64,000 bases of DNA from Gracilimonas sp. (GCF_014762685.1 NZ_JABURM010000005.1:2046001-2110000); one strand, 5' to 3'; positions 1 through 9,860 are shown, counted from the stretch's first letter. Program-made: numbers and translations. The notes: a model not told the origin generated them from the sequence alone.

Positions 1-19
1 ACATAAAAACAAAAAAGTC

Positions 20-2383
20 ATGTTCAAAAACTACCTCAAAATAACCTTCCGAAATCTTAAAAAAGACAAGAGCTACACTTTCATCAACCTAACCGGATTG
101 AGTGTTGGGCTAGCTGTTTGTCTCATTATTGCGCTCTTTATCCAATTCCATTTGGGTTTTGATCGGTTTCATGAAGAATCAGATCGTATCTACAGAATAG
201 CAAAGGAAGATGGCCGACCCGGCGAGCTACAACGGAGTGGAAATATGCAGGGTCCTTTGGCGAGCACGCTAGCTGAAGAGATCCCTGAAGTTGAACAAGC
301 CGTCAGATTGCAAGGGGTCGGTAAGACTTTGATAACCGTTGATAGTGAGTCTTTTTATGATGAAGATATCATAAGGACTGACCCATCCTTCTTCAAAATC
401 TTTGACATTATCCAACTACAAAAAAACACTGAAAATCTGCTAAGTGACAAAAACAGTATAGTTCTTACCAAAGAAATTGCCGAAAAATATTTTGGGAGAG
501 AAGATCCCCTCGGAAAAACGATCACTTTGAATGAGTCTGACAATTATATTGTAACCGGTATTGTTCAAAACCTTCCGGCTCAGTCACATTTTCATTTTTC
601 TATGCTGATCAATATTCCCGATGAGATGTATGGAATAAACATCATGGACTGGAACCGATTTAGTGCTTTCTATACCTATCTATTGCTCGATCAAAACGTA
701 AATCCTGAACAAGTTCTGGAAAAAGTACCTCGGGTGCTGGAAGGTAAAATTCTGGAAGAAACCCTTGCTAATACCTCTTATTTCTTACAGCCGCTTAAGG
801 ATATCCATTTGAGATCTGACCTTAGTTTTGAGTTGAGTTCTGACCGCATCATGAGCATCAATTACATCTACTTATTTGCAACCATTGGATTCTTCATTCT
901 ATTGATTGCCAGCCTGAACTACATCAACCTTTCTACAGCACGCGCTACTACAAGGCTTAAAGAAGTAGGCGTACGAAAAACAGCAGGTGCAGGAAGAAAT
1001 AATTTGTTTTGGCAATTTACCGGAGAAATTTTAATTCTCACATTCATTGCAGCTCTGCTTTCTCTGGGAGTGGCTGAACTACTGCTAAATCAGGTTAATG
1101 CCTTAATGAATTTAGAACTCAGTACGGCGGCTTTATGGTCACCTCAGTTTTTGAGCGGTTTCTTGCTCGTCGTTTTTCTGACCGGTTTTCTATCGGGAAT
1201 TTATCCCTCCCTAATGCTATCCTCTTTCAAACCATCTGATGTTCTGAAAGGCAGCCAAAAGGTATTCAGTGGCGGTAGTCTGCGAAAAGGTCTGATCGTG
1301 TTTCAGTTTACGGTAAGCATGGTTCTGGTAATTGGCACACTTATTATAGACCGACAGATGTCCTACATCCAGAATAAAAATCTGGGGTTGAATCCTGATC
1401 AGGTTTTAAATATTGCGCTTGAAACCAATAGTTCACAAGCTAGTGCTCAATCCTTGATTGATGAACTAAATCAAATCCCTGGAATTGTATCTCACACAGC
1501 ATCTGCAGGAATACCTGCCAAAGATCACATTCGCCTGTTTCTGTTTTTTAATGAAGATGATGAAGAACCTACTCCCGTATATTTTAATCAAATTGACCGC
1601 AACTACATTGAGACAATGGGAATGGAATTAGCATCCGGGCGGAACTTCACTCTCTCCGATTTTGAAAAGGAAAGATCCAAAGCGCTGGTAAACAGATCTC
1701 TTATCGATCAACAAGACTGGACAGCTGAAGAAGCTATTGGTCAAAAAATTCAATCGTATGAAATCATTGGAGTACTTCAGAATTATCACTTTCAATCCCT
1801 CGAAAATGAAATTGAACCGGCATTAATTACCACTCTGAATGGAAATCCGAGATTTATCTCAGCCCGACTGAATTCTGAAAATATATCATCCACTATGGCA
1901 CAGATCGAAAATATTTGGCAACAGATCAGCCCCTCTGCCCCCATGCAGTACAGTTTTCTGGATGACACTTTTAACAGCCTGTATCGATCTGAAGAACAAT
2001 TGGGGATCCTCTTTTCAGGTTTTGCACTGATCACAATAATTATAGCCTGTATGGGATTATTTGGGTTGATGGCTTTCATGGCATCAAAACGGACTAAAGA
2101 AATTGGAATTCGGAAAGTACTGGGCGCCTCCATAGCAAATATCGTAGCCCTGCTCTCCACAGATTTTGTAAAACTGGTGATATTGGGATTTGTAATCGCC
2201 ATCCCCATCGCCTGGTACGCCATGAACCAATGGCTGGCGGATTTTGCGTATAGAATTGAAATTGGCCCCGGCATCTTTGCCCTGGCAGGTGGCGTATCTT
2301 TGGTGATTGCTTTACTTACCGTTAGCTGGCAATCCATCAAAGCAGCTCTGGCTAACCCCGTAGAAAGTTTAAGAAGTGAATAA
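20..2383 (+). CDS. MacB/FtsX-type ABC transporter permease (array copy 1)
   Basis: This 787-residue inner-membrane protein carries a duplicated FtsX/MacB_PCD architecture. One N-terminal helix (about residues 20-42) is followed by a periplasmic domain, three helices (about 284-405), a further helix (about 425-445), a second periplasmic domain and three C-terminal helices (about 665-780). Each FtsX block contains the E-[VI]-G-[VI]-R-K coupling motif expected to contact an ATPase (KEVGVRKTAGA and KEIGIRKVLGA). Relatives (MacB, LolC/E) export substrates or drive periplasmic work by mechanotransmission; the substrate here is unknown. It is the first visible member of five tandem paralogues that share one ATP-binding gene at 12465. 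The array may begin before the window. It ends in the conserved tail NPVESLRSE. Family is certain, function inferred. Confidence 0.93.
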   Translation: MFKNYLKITFRNLKKDKSYTFINLTGLSVGLAVCLIIALFIQFHLGFDRFHEESDRIYRIAKEDGRPGELQRSGNMQGPLASTLAEEIPEVEQAVRLQGVGKTLITVDSESFYDEDIIRTDPSFFKIFDIIQLQKNTENLLSDKNSIVLTKEIAEKYFGREDPLGKTITLNESDNYIVTGIVQNLPAQSHFHFSMLINIPDEMYGINIMDWNRFSAFYTYLLLDQNVNPEQVLEKVPRVLEGKILEETLANTSYFLQPLKDIHLRSDLSFELSSDRIMSINYIYLFATIGFFILLIASLNYINLSTARATTRLKEVGVRKTAGAGRNNLFWQFTGEILILTFIAALLSLGVAELLLNQVNALMNLELSTAALWSPQFLSGFLLVVFLTGFLSGIYPSLMLSSFKPSDVLKGSQKVFSGGSLRKGLIVFQFTVSMVLVIGTLIIDRQMSYIQNKNLGLNPDQVLNIALETNSSQASAQSLIDELNQIPGIVSHTASAGIPAKDHIRLFLFFNEDDEEPTPVYFNQIDRNYIETMGMELASGRNFTLSDFEKERSKALVNRSLIDQQDWTAEEAIGQKIQSYEIIGVLQNYHFQSLENEIEPALITTLNGNPRFISARLNSENISSTMAQIENIWQQISPSAPMQYSFLDDTFNSLYRSEEQLGILFSGFALITIIIACMGLFGLMAFMASKRTKEIGIRKVLGASIANIVALLSTDFVKLVILGFVIAIPIAWYAMNQWLADFAYRIEIGPGIFALAGGVSLVIALLTVSWQSIKAALANPVESLRSE

Positions 2384-2384
2384 A

Positions 2385-2464
2385 TAATAGCAGTCAGCTC
2401 TCAGCTTTCAGCCGTCAGATTAGGCGGACTGAAAGCTGACGGCTGATCGCTGAAAGCTTAAAAT
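2385..2464. repeat. Intergenic hairpin repeat, copy A
   Basis: This 80-base spacer between permeases 1 and 2 matches 4818-4897 at 79 of 80 positions (a T/C difference in GGCTGATCGC). It is internally palindromic: AGCTTTCAGCCGTCAG near 2403-2419 has its near-reverse-complement near 2430-2458, so the transcript can fold into a hairpin. There is no U-run after it, so an RNA-stability or attenuation element, or a REP-like repeat, is more plausible than an intrinsic terminator. A decayed third copy follows permease 3. Confidence 0.9.
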
Positions 2465-2465
2465 C

Positions 2466-4817
2466 ATGCTAAAAAACTACCTCAAAATTGCATTCCGTCA
2501 TTTGACGAAAAATAAATCCTACACGATCATCAATACACTTGGTTTGGGAGTTGGACTTGCTGCCTGTATTATTATTGGCCTGTGGGTGAATTATGAACTG
2601 AGCTATGACGACTATCATAAAAATTCCGAACGGATCTACAGGGTATTGAACGGTGATGTCGCTGCAATTCCTCCTACCCTTGCTCCTGTTTTCAAAAGTG
2701 ACTACCCAGATCTGGCCAAAGAAGTTGTAAGGTTCTGGCCCATCAAATCGCCTTCTGATATCGTATATGAAGACAAACGTTTTGCCGAACGGAATATCAC
2801 ATTCACTGATCCCGGAATTTTCAACATCTTCACACACCCGATGATCATGGGGGATAAAGAAACAGCTCTTTCTTCCTCCCATCGAATTGTGATCAGTGAA
2901 TCGATGTCAGAAAAATACTTTGGGGAGGAAACGCCGCTTGGCAAAACCATCAACATGTGGGGTCAGGATCTGGAAGTGACCGGTGTTTTTGAGGATGTCC
3001 CTCACAACTCTCACCATCGATATGATTTTCTTGTTCCTATTGAGTTGCTGCATACCTTCATGGGTAATATGATGGAAAACTGGACATGGGCCGGTTTCTA
3101 TACCTATATGCTTTTGCCTGAAAACATCCAACCCTCACAGGTTGAAACAGCTATCGCCTCAACATTCGATAAATATACCGAAGAAGAATTCCATGCCTCT
3201 CAGCTTCAGCCATTGAACGATATCTATTTTCAACCGGCTGAGAAGGATATCGCCGTAACCGGGAATTTCAATTATGTTTTCATTTTGGCAAGCATTGCGA
3301 TCGTTGTTCTTGTTGTGGCCTGCGTGAATTTCATGAACTTGTCTACGGCCTATTCAACAATCAGGAAAAAAGAAGTTGGGATGCGAAAAACGTTAGGGGC
3401 TCAACGCAATCAACTTATCGGGCAGTTTTTGGGTGAGGCTATTCTGCTCAGTTTAATGGGATTGTCTCTAGCACTCATTTTGGTAGAAATCAGCCTCCCC
3501 TTCTTTAGCAATTTCACCGGAAACCCATTAGCTATCCCTTTTGAAAATGGTTGGGGTGCTATTTTAGGTTTTATTGGTCTGGCACTTTTTGTAGGTACTT
3601 TATCCGGAAGCTATCCGGCTTTTTTCTTATCGCGATTTCGGCCAATTCATGCATTAAAAGATAATTCAAGATCATCTTCATCAGGTGGAGGGCTGCGAAA
3701 AGGTCTGGTTGTTTTCCAGTTTGTGATCTCAACCTTCCTCATCGTCGCCGCATTAACTGTGTATTCTCAACTAAATTTCATGCAGGAAAAGGACCTTGGT
3801 TTTAGTGACGATCAAGTCATTATTACCGGTGCTGAAAACTATCAGGCCTTTAAAGGAGAACTCGAAAAAACACCCGGTGTACAAAAAGTTTCTGCTGCAC
3901 AAAGTGTCCCCGGACAACGGTTCCCATATTACCCCATTCGTACTTCAGATATGGCTCCAGACTCTCTGCCCACCATGCGAACATTGCGTGTTAACCCCGG
4001 TTTCATTGAGACCCTCGGAATGGAAATGGCTATGGGCAGAAGCTTTGATGAGCAAATCCCAACAGACGCAACCCAGGCATTTGTGATCAATCAAGCTGCT
4101 GTAAATTATTTAGGATGGGATGCCCCCATTGGAAAAGAACTCTTTTGGTATGATTTTAGTGAAGATGGATCTTCATTTGAGGCCGCCAAACAAGGGGAAG
4201 TAATAGGTGTGGTCGATGATTTCAATTATGCTTCACTGCACAACCCCGTTGAACCTCTTATTATGCATGTTAGCCGTGATATAAATATGACGGTAATAAA
4301 ATTACATACTGAGAATACCGGTGAGACTATCGCTGCGATCAAGGAGACCTGGAATAGTGTATCACCCGGAAGTTATTTTTGGCACTATTTCCTCGATGAT
4401 GAACTGGACAGTCAATATGGAGCCGAACAGAAACTGGGGCAAGTATTTGGCGGACTAACTCTGCTTGCACTGTTCATAGCTTGTCTTGGTTTGTTTGGGC
4501 TAACCGCCTTTTCCACTCAACAGAGAACCAAAGAAATTGGAATCCGCAAGGTGATGGGTGCCGGCATACAGCAGATCATTCTTCTGCTAAATACCGAGGT
4601 TGTCAAAATGGTTACTTTATCGTTGATCATTGCCATCCCGATCGCCTGGTATGCCATGAATCAATGGCTGGCGGATTTCGCATATAGAATTGAAATTGGA
4701 CCCGGCATCTTTGCCCTGGCAGGTGGCGTTGCATTGGTGATTGCTTTATTTACCGTTAGCTGGCAATCCGTTAAAGCAGCAGTAGCGAATCCTGTAGACA
4801 GTTTAAGAAGTGAATAA
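2466..4817 (+). CDS. MacB/FtsX-type ABC transporter permease (array copy 2)
   Basis: This 783-residue paralogue has the same 1+3+1+3 helix layout, with the first helix at about residues 20-43 and FtsX blocks at about 270-400 and 665-783. The coupling motifs are KEVGMRKTLGA and KEIGIRKVMGA. The last 65 residues are almost identical to copy 1, and the underlying DNA is about 90% identical by eye (2196-2383 versus 4630-4817), whereas the periplasmic domains are strongly diverged. It is flanked on both sides by the same 80-base hairpin spacer. It is probably co-transcribed with copies 1 and 3. The exported substrate cannot be deduced. The ATG at 2466 starts the family-conserved MLKNYLKIAFR, which fixes the start. 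Confidence 0.93.
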   Translation: MLKNYLKIAFRHLTKNKSYTIINTLGLGVGLAACIIIGLWVNYELSYDDYHKNSERIYRVLNGDVAAIPPTLAPVFKSDYPDLAKEVVRFWPIKSPSDIVYEDKRFAERNITFTDPGIFNIFTHPMIMGDKETALSSSHRIVISESMSEKYFGEETPLGKTINMWGQDLEVTGVFEDVPHNSHHRYDFLVPIELLHTFMGNMMENWTWAGFYTYMLLPENIQPSQVETAIASTFDKYTEEEFHASQLQPLNDIYFQPAEKDIAVTGNFNYVFILASIAIVVLVVACVNFMNLSTAYSTIRKKEVGMRKTLGAQRNQLIGQFLGEAILLSLMGLSLALILVEISLPFFSNFTGNPLAIPFENGWGAILGFIGLALFVGTLSGSYPAFFLSRFRPIHALKDNSRSSSSGGGLRKGLVVFQFVISTFLIVAALTVYSQLNFMQEKDLGFSDDQVIITGAENYQAFKGELEKTPGVQKVSAAQSVPGQRFPYYPIRTSDMAPDSLPTMRTLRVNPGFIETLGMEMAMGRSFDEQIPTDATQAFVINQAAVNYLGWDAPIGKELFWYDFSEDGSSFEAAKQGEVIGVVDDFNYASLHNPVEPLIMHVSRDINMTVIKLHTENTGETIAAIKETWNSVSPGSYFWHYFLDDELDSQYGAEQKLGQVFGGLTLLALFIACLGLFGLTAFSTQQRTKEIGIRKVMGAGIQQIILLLNTEVVKMVTLSLIIAIPIAWYAMNQWLADFAYRIEIGPGIFALAGGVALVIALFTVSWQSVKAAVANPVDSLRSE

Positions 4818-4897
4818 TAATAGCAGTCAGCTCTCAGCTTTCAGCCGTCAGATTAGGCGGACTGAAAGCTGACGGCCGATCGCTGAAAGCTTAAAAT
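4818..4897. repeat. Intergenic hairpin repeat, copy B
   Basis: This is the second copy of the 80-base palindromic spacer, starting right after the stop codon of permease 2 and ending two bases before the start of permease 3. It differs from copy A at one base. The same position relative to both flanking genes indicates that it was duplicated together with a permease gene or is kept uniform by recombination. Confidence 0.9.
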
Positions 4898-4898
4898 T

Positions 4899-7343
4899 AT
4901 GATTAAAAACTACATCAAAATAGCTCTTCGAAATCTGAGAAAGAATAAAATCGACTCTGCCATAAGTATTGGGGGATTAGCCGTGGGATTGGCCTGCTGT
5001 ATCCTGCTGGTTTTTTATGTTCGGTTTGAATGGTCGCACGATAATTTCCATGAGAATGCAGATCAGGTTTATAGGATTACAGATCAAACTACCGTTCCGA
5101 GTACAGGTAAAGTACAAAAAAGCCTTACCACCCCTTACCCGTTACCCGCTGCGCTCGATTCTGCATTTCCTGAAATCGATCGCGTATTACACATTGCAGA
5201 AAGAGAAGTAAAACTTGAACGGGATGGAAAATTTCGCTCTCAGCCAGTCACCTATACGGACGAAGACTTTTTTGAAGTGTTTACTTTTCCCTTGCTTCAC
5301 GGAAGTCCTGAATCTGCTTTAGGCAGCCCCGAAAAAGTTGTAATTACCGAGGATATTGCCCAAAGGGTTTTTGGGCAGAAAAATGTTGTTGGAGAAACGC
5401 TGACCTTCAAAATGAACGAGCAAAATTATCCCCTTACAGTTTCTGCTGTAGCTCAATCCATTCCAGCTAACTCAAGCATCAAGTTTGAAGTGATTCTTCC
5501 CTTTGAAAACTACTTTCGAAATTATGATCCAGAGCAAGCAAAAATGTATCGCGAAAACTGGCATATCGGTTTTGCTGAAACTTGGCTAACCTTAAATGAG
5601 TCTTCCGATCCCAAATCTCTGGAGGCTAAATTCCCTGAATTTCTCAAAACCAAATATGGAGATTTCGCAGAGTTCCTTAAAATGGAGATGGGCCTACAAG
5701 TATTTGAAGGGGCTTATTTTAACCAAGAATACACCTCTTATATTACCGGAAATAGCAATCCGCTTTATTCAAATATCTTAGGTGGCATTGCATTGATCAT
5801 TTTAGCCATCGCGGGAATGAACTTCATGAGCCTGACCCTAAGCAGGGCTTACCGACGAAGCCACGAAATGGGCATCAGGAAAGCAGCCGGTGCACAATCC
5901 CGGCAAATTCACTTTCAAATCTTTGGTGAGATTCTCCTCACCTGTAGCTTAGCTTTTGTTTTTGGAATGATGCTGGCTGAAATTTCCTCCCCATTTTTCC
6001 AACAGTTAACAGGAAAGACTTTTGAAGTTCAGGTTATAAATGATCCCATTCTATGGGGAGTGCTTGCTCTGATGATTCTGCTGGTAACCATTATCACAGG
6101 CCTTTATCCCGCTTTAAAGATGTCTCGAAAGAAAGCCTCACTCCTGTTTTCCTCTCAACGATCCGCTGAGCGTATTCCGGTTTTTGTAAAGGGCTTGATC
6201 TGTACGCAATTTGCACTCGCCATCGCATTTCTGATCGCCACTTTTACCATGAACCATCAACTCAACTACTTGCTCAACAAAGATCTTGGATTTTCTACAT
6301 CAAATATAATTACCGTTGAATTAGATATAGAAAGTGAAAAAGGGAAACAAGTTGCGGAACTCTTGAGTAGTGAAGTTCGTCGCTTGCCCGGTATACAACA
6401 CGTATCGACTATTGGAGGGCATTATCGCTCTGGTAAAGCAGGATTTGGAATGGGAAGGATGATGACATCAACAACACTAGAGGGTTTTGATACTGCCATT
6501 ACTTTAGAGATTGTGGATGAGTATTACCTTGCAACAATGAATATCGAACTTTTGTCGGGCCGTAATTTTTCTCCCGAACGACCTTCTGATATCCAAAATG
6601 GAATTCTTGTAAACCAAACCTTTGTGGAAACAATGGGATGGGAAAACCCGGTGGGCCAAATTATTAGTGACAAAAATGAACGCTGGAGCTCCACAATGGA
6701 TGGCAAAGAAGTCATTGGAGTGGTCAGTGATTTTCATTTCAAGCCCCTTTACGAACAATTACAGCCCATTGCACTTCAACACATTAACAGTCGCGATTAT
6801 GGCCCTCCAGGGACTATTTTGGTAAAAACTTCTTCCGGTAATTTAAGTGCAACTATTTCTAGTCTCTCAGAACTCTGGGAAAGCATAGCCCCTGAAGAAA
6901 TTTTCAACTATAATTTCCTCGATGAAATGGTAGCCCTCCAATACATGGAAGAACAGCGCTGGCGAAATATTATCCAGTTTGCCTCTTTTATGGCTATTGC
7001 ACTCGCCTGTTTTGGGCTATTTGGTCTTGCTGCCTTGTCCGCCCAACGGAGAACCAAAGAGATCGGCATCCGAAAAGTGATGGGGGCAACATTAACGAAT
7101 ATTGTTACATTACTCTCAAAGGATTTTGTGAAGCTTGTGATTGCAGGCTTTATCATCGCTATACCTATTGCATGGTACGCAATCAATCAATGGCTTAGCG
7201 AGTTTGCATACAGAATTGAAGTCGGCCCGGGCATTTTTATATTTGCCGGTGTCATCGCATTGACCATTGCCTTGCTGACGGTAAGCTGGCAATCCATCAA
7301 AGCCGCATTGGCGAACCCCGTAGAAAGTTTAAGAAGTGAATAA
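4899..7343 (+). CDS. MacB/FtsX-type ABC transporter permease (array copy 3)
   Basis: This 814-residue paralogue has the same duplicated FtsX/MacB_PCD fold, with coupling motifs HEMGIRKAAGA and KEIGIRKVMGA. It starts MIKNYIKIALR and ends NPVESLRSE. The join between the two halves is less typical: where the other copies have a V-L-[KM]-G motif after the third helix of block 1, this one has ASLLFSSQRS. The first periplasmic domain is longer than in copies 1 and 2. It lies two bases after hairpin repeat B and is followed by a degenerate version of the same spacer. It is an inner-membrane transporter half of an unknown export or signalling system, presumably powered by the ATPase at 12465. Confidence 0.92.
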   Translation: MIKNYIKIALRNLRKNKIDSAISIGGLAVGLACCILLVFYVRFEWSHDNFHENADQVYRITDQTTVPSTGKVQKSLTTPYPLPAALDSAFPEIDRVLHIAEREVKLERDGKFRSQPVTYTDEDFFEVFTFPLLHGSPESALGSPEKVVITEDIAQRVFGQKNVVGETLTFKMNEQNYPLTVSAVAQSIPANSSIKFEVILPFENYFRNYDPEQAKMYRENWHIGFAETWLTLNESSDPKSLEAKFPEFLKTKYGDFAEFLKMEMGLQVFEGAYFNQEYTSYITGNSNPLYSNILGGIALIILAIAGMNFMSLTLSRAYRRSHEMGIRKAAGAQSRQIHFQIFGEILLTCSLAFVFGMMLAEISSPFFQQLTGKTFEVQVINDPILWGVLALMILLVTIITGLYPALKMSRKKASLLFSSQRSAERIPVFVKGLICTQFALAIAFLIATFTMNHQLNYLLNKDLGFSTSNIITVELDIESEKGKQVAELLSSEVRRLPGIQHVSTIGGHYRSGKAGFGMGRMMTSTTLEGFDTAITLEIVDEYYLATMNIELLSGRNFSPERPSDIQNGILVNQTFVETMGWENPVGQIISDKNERWSSTMDGKEVIGVVSDFHFKPLYEQLQPIALQHINSRDYGPPGTILVKTSSGNLSATISSLSELWESIAPEEIFNYNFLDEMVALQYMEEQRWRNIIQFASFMAIALACFGLFGLAALSAQRRTKEIGIRKVMGATLTNIVTLLSKDFVKLVIAGFIIAIPIAWYAINQWLSEFAYRIEVGPGIFIFAGVIALTIALLTVSWQSIKAALANPVESLRSE

Positions 7344-7400
7344 ATAATAGCAGTCAAACTTCAGTTTTCAGCCATCAGATTGAACAGGCTAAAAGCTGAA
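7344..7400. repeat. Degenerate third copy of the hairpin spacer
   Basis: After permease 3 the sequence ATAATAGCAGTCA is again followed by a CAGTTTTCAGCCATCAGATT segment and a short AAAAGCTGA arm. It aligns with the first part of copies A and B but has lost much of the palindrome. Beyond it the spacer changes to the promoter-like block shared with the spacer before permease 5. Confidence 0.6.
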
Positions 7401-7410
7401 ATTCTTCAAC

Positions 7411-7440
7411 TGTAACGAATCCTAAAACTATTCGTGTAAT
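7411..7440 (+). promoter_or_regulatory. Candidate ECF sigma-factor promoter, copy 1
   Basis: A -35-like TGTAAC (7411-7416) and a -10-like CGTGTAAT (7433-7440) are separated by exactly 16 bases. The same pair with the same spacing occurs before permease 5 (9944-9973), although the spacer between them is only partly conserved. TGTAAC with CGT at 16-17 bases is the form recognised by many extracytoplasmic-function sigma factors (for example the Bacillus SigX/SigW/SigM group). Transcription would start about 25 bases before the ATG at 7468. No ECF sigma gene lies in the window. Confidence 0.6.
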
Positions 7441-7467
7441 GAGTATTTGAACCAATCCTTCCATGCC

Positions 7468-9852
7468 ATGCTAAAGAATTATGTAAAGATCGCCTTACGA
7501 AATATCCGTAAGAATCCCGGGTATTCGTTTATCAATATCCTTGGACTGGCTGTGGGGATCGCCGCCTGTGTATTGATTTTCCGATACATCTCGTTTGAAC
7601 TTTCTTATGATAAATATCACAGTAAAGCAGATAGGTTATACCGGGTTACCCTGCAAACTCCTCAACAACAGATTGCATTAACTCCTTCCATTGTATCCCC
7701 TGTTTTACAGAGGGAATTCCCGGAAGTAGAGTCAGCTGTTCGCATATATGCATATGGTAACTACAGGCCTGTTGTTGTTCAGTACGAAGACCGGGTATTT
7801 GAAGAAAGCAGCTTTGCGGCAGCCGATTCAAGCCTTTTCGATTTATTCGACTTCGAATTATTGGCCGGAAATGCCCGCTCGGCTCTAAAACGACCCGGCA
7901 CTATCGTAGTGAGTAATAGTATGGCTCGAAAATATTTTGGAGATACCAATCCCATTGGCAAAACCCTGACCATCACTACAACCGGCACCGTTGAATATGA
8001 AGTAACCGGTGTGATGAAAGACATTCCGAATAATAGTCACTTCCGTTTTGACATCATTGCATCACTTGAAACCTATCGAAGCTGGGGTCAATTATCCGAT
8101 ACAGAATTACAAGGGTCTCAATTTTACACTTATATCGCACTTCAGGACGGTGTCGATCCAACGGCTGTTGAGAGTAAAATTAACACTTTTGTACAACAGA
8201 GCCTTGCTGAGTCCCGTCCTTTTGAGCTTCCCCTGCAGCCGGTAACCAATATTCACCTTCACTCAAATATTGATCATGAAATACAACCACAAGGCGATTT
8301 CCGTTATGTGCTTGCCGCCGGTATCACCGCTCTGTTAATATTGATTATTGCCTGTATCAACTATATGAATCTTGCTACGGCACGCTCTGTTCGTCGGTCA
8401 AGGGAAGTCGGTATCCGAAAAGTTATGGGATCGGGCCGGAAAGAATTGATGGGGCAGTTTTTTGGCGAATCTGCTTTCCTGACTTTCATCTCTCTGTTAG
8501 TATCTCTCTTTTTAGTAGAATTATTTGCTCCCGGATTCTTCCGGTTAACCGGACAAACGTTGCCCATTAATTTCACCGATCCTCTCCTTCTATTATTATT
8601 GGCGGGTATTGGCATTTTGGTGACATTATTAGCCGGAAGTTACCCCGCATTGGTGCTTTCATCGTTTCAGCCTTCAGCGGTATTAATGGGTGGCAGAACC
8701 ACTACTGCAGGTAATACATCTCTCAGAAAAGCACTGGTAGTGTTTCAATTTGGGATTTCCGTATTTCTGATCATCGGCACCCTGGTTGTTCACAATCAAG
8801 TAGACTATATCCAAACGAAAGAGCTCGGCTTCAATAAAGAGAATGTGGTTGCTCTTACATCTTATGGCGAAGTTGAAAACAGATTTGAAGCTTTCCGATC
8901 AGAATTAAGTCAGATTCCGGGCATTGGACAAATAACCATGGCTTCACACTCTCCGGTAGAAATTGGCTCCGGATACAAAATTGATGTCGATGGAATTAAC
9001 GAAGACCCTGATTTTGTCATCAACGGACTTCGGGCCCGACCAGAATTCACGGATATGTTTAACATAGAAATCATCGCCGGTGATCCTATATCTGAAAATA
9101 ACTTCTCAGCAACCAACCGGGAAGAAAATCCGGAATACGCTTTCCTTGTTAACGAAAAAACAGCGCAGGTCTTTGGGGTGGAACCCGAAGAACTGATCGG
9201 AAGAAGAACCGAAGTGCACGACCGCATTGGTACTATTGTAGGAGTCGTAGATAACTTTCACTTTTCAAGCCTCCACAATGAAATTGAACCTCTCATGATC
9301 TTCCCTCAGGATGGATTCAATAAATTATTGGTAAAACTAACTTCCTCTGATATTGAAAATGCCCTGCACTCACTCGAGGCTTCATGGGAGAGCTTTTTCC
9401 CAACCATTCCGTTCGAATACCAATTTGTGGACCAGCAGTTTGATGCCCTGTACCGCTCTGAAACCCAGATTGGATATATATTTACCGGCTTTTCGCTGCT
9501 GGCTATTTTTGTAGCCTGCCTGGGACTTTTTGGATTATCTTCCTACATGGTAGAACAGCGCACACGGGAAATTGGTGTTCGCAAAGTGCTCGGTGCTTCC
9601 TTATTCAATATTCTTGGACTATTTTCAATGGATTTCCTGAAATTGGTCATTACCGGATTTTTGCTGGCCGTGCCGGTAGCTTGGTTTGTAATGAGTGACT
9701 GGCTTCAAAACTTTGCATACCGTATCGACATCAGTTACAATATTATGTTAATTGCCGGAGGTCTCACTTTATTGATCACCGTTATGACCGTTAGTTACCA
9801 AGCCGTGAAAGCAGCTTTACTAAACCCCGTAGAAAGTTTAAGAAGTGAATAG
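7468..9852 (+). CDS. MacB/FtsX-type ABC transporter permease (array copy 4)
   Basis: This 794-residue permease starts MLKNYVKIALRNIRKN. I chose the ATG at 7468 over an in-frame TTG 21 bases upstream because all paralogues begin at this motif and the upstream residues are unconserved. The helix plan is 1+3+1+3 with coupling motifs REVGIRKVMGS and REIGVRKVLGA. It is closest to copy 5 in its first 30 residues and shares with it the upstream ECF-like promoter, so these two form a sub-pair distinct from copies 1-3. The C-terminal 65 residues are more diverged than in copies 1-3 but keep KAALLNPVESLRSE. The substrate is unknown. Confidence 0.92.
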   Translation: MLKNYVKIALRNIRKNPGYSFINILGLAVGIAACVLIFRYISFELSYDKYHSKADRLYRVTLQTPQQQIALTPSIVSPVLQREFPEVESAVRIYAYGNYRPVVVQYEDRVFEESSFAAADSSLFDLFDFELLAGNARSALKRPGTIVVSNSMARKYFGDTNPIGKTLTITTTGTVEYEVTGVMKDIPNNSHFRFDIIASLETYRSWGQLSDTELQGSQFYTYIALQDGVDPTAVESKINTFVQQSLAESRPFELPLQPVTNIHLHSNIDHEIQPQGDFRYVLAAGITALLILIIACINYMNLATARSVRRSREVGIRKVMGSGRKELMGQFFGESAFLTFISLLVSLFLVELFAPGFFRLTGQTLPINFTDPLLLLLLAGIGILVTLLAGSYPALVLSSFQPSAVLMGGRTTTAGNTSLRKALVVFQFGISVFLIIGTLVVHNQVDYIQTKELGFNKENVVALTSYGEVENRFEAFRSELSQIPGIGQITMASHSPVEIGSGYKIDVDGINEDPDFVINGLRARPEFTDMFNIEIIAGDPISENNFSATNREENPEYAFLVNEKTAQVFGVEPEELIGRRTEVHDRIGTIVGVVDNFHFSSLHNEIEPLMIFPQDGFNKLLVKLTSSDIENALHSLEASWESFFPTIPFEYQFVDQQFDALYRSETQIGYIFTGFSLLAIFVACLGLFGLSSYMVEQRTREIGVRKVLGASLFNILGLFSMDFLKLVITGFLLAVPVAWFVMSDWLQNFAYRIDISYNIMLIAGGLTLLITVMTVSYQAVKAALLNPVESLRSE

Positions 9853-9860
9853 TCCGAATC

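Noticed and set aside
1792-2340. 182-residue frame on the minus strand inside permease 1
   Set aside because: It is a shadow of the permease frame, rich in Ile/Ala/Ser with no family motif, and comparable antisense frames appear at the same place in the other permeases because their DNA is similar.
2385-4897. CRISPR-like or direct-repeat array
   Set aside because: Only two near-identical copies exist, about 2.4 kb apart with a gene between them, so there is no repeat-spacer structure.
7447-7467. TTG start for permease 4, 21 bases upstream of the chosen ATG
   Set aside because: The seven extra residues do not match the conserved M-[LFI]-K-N-Y start of all paralogues and lie in the promoter-proximal leader.
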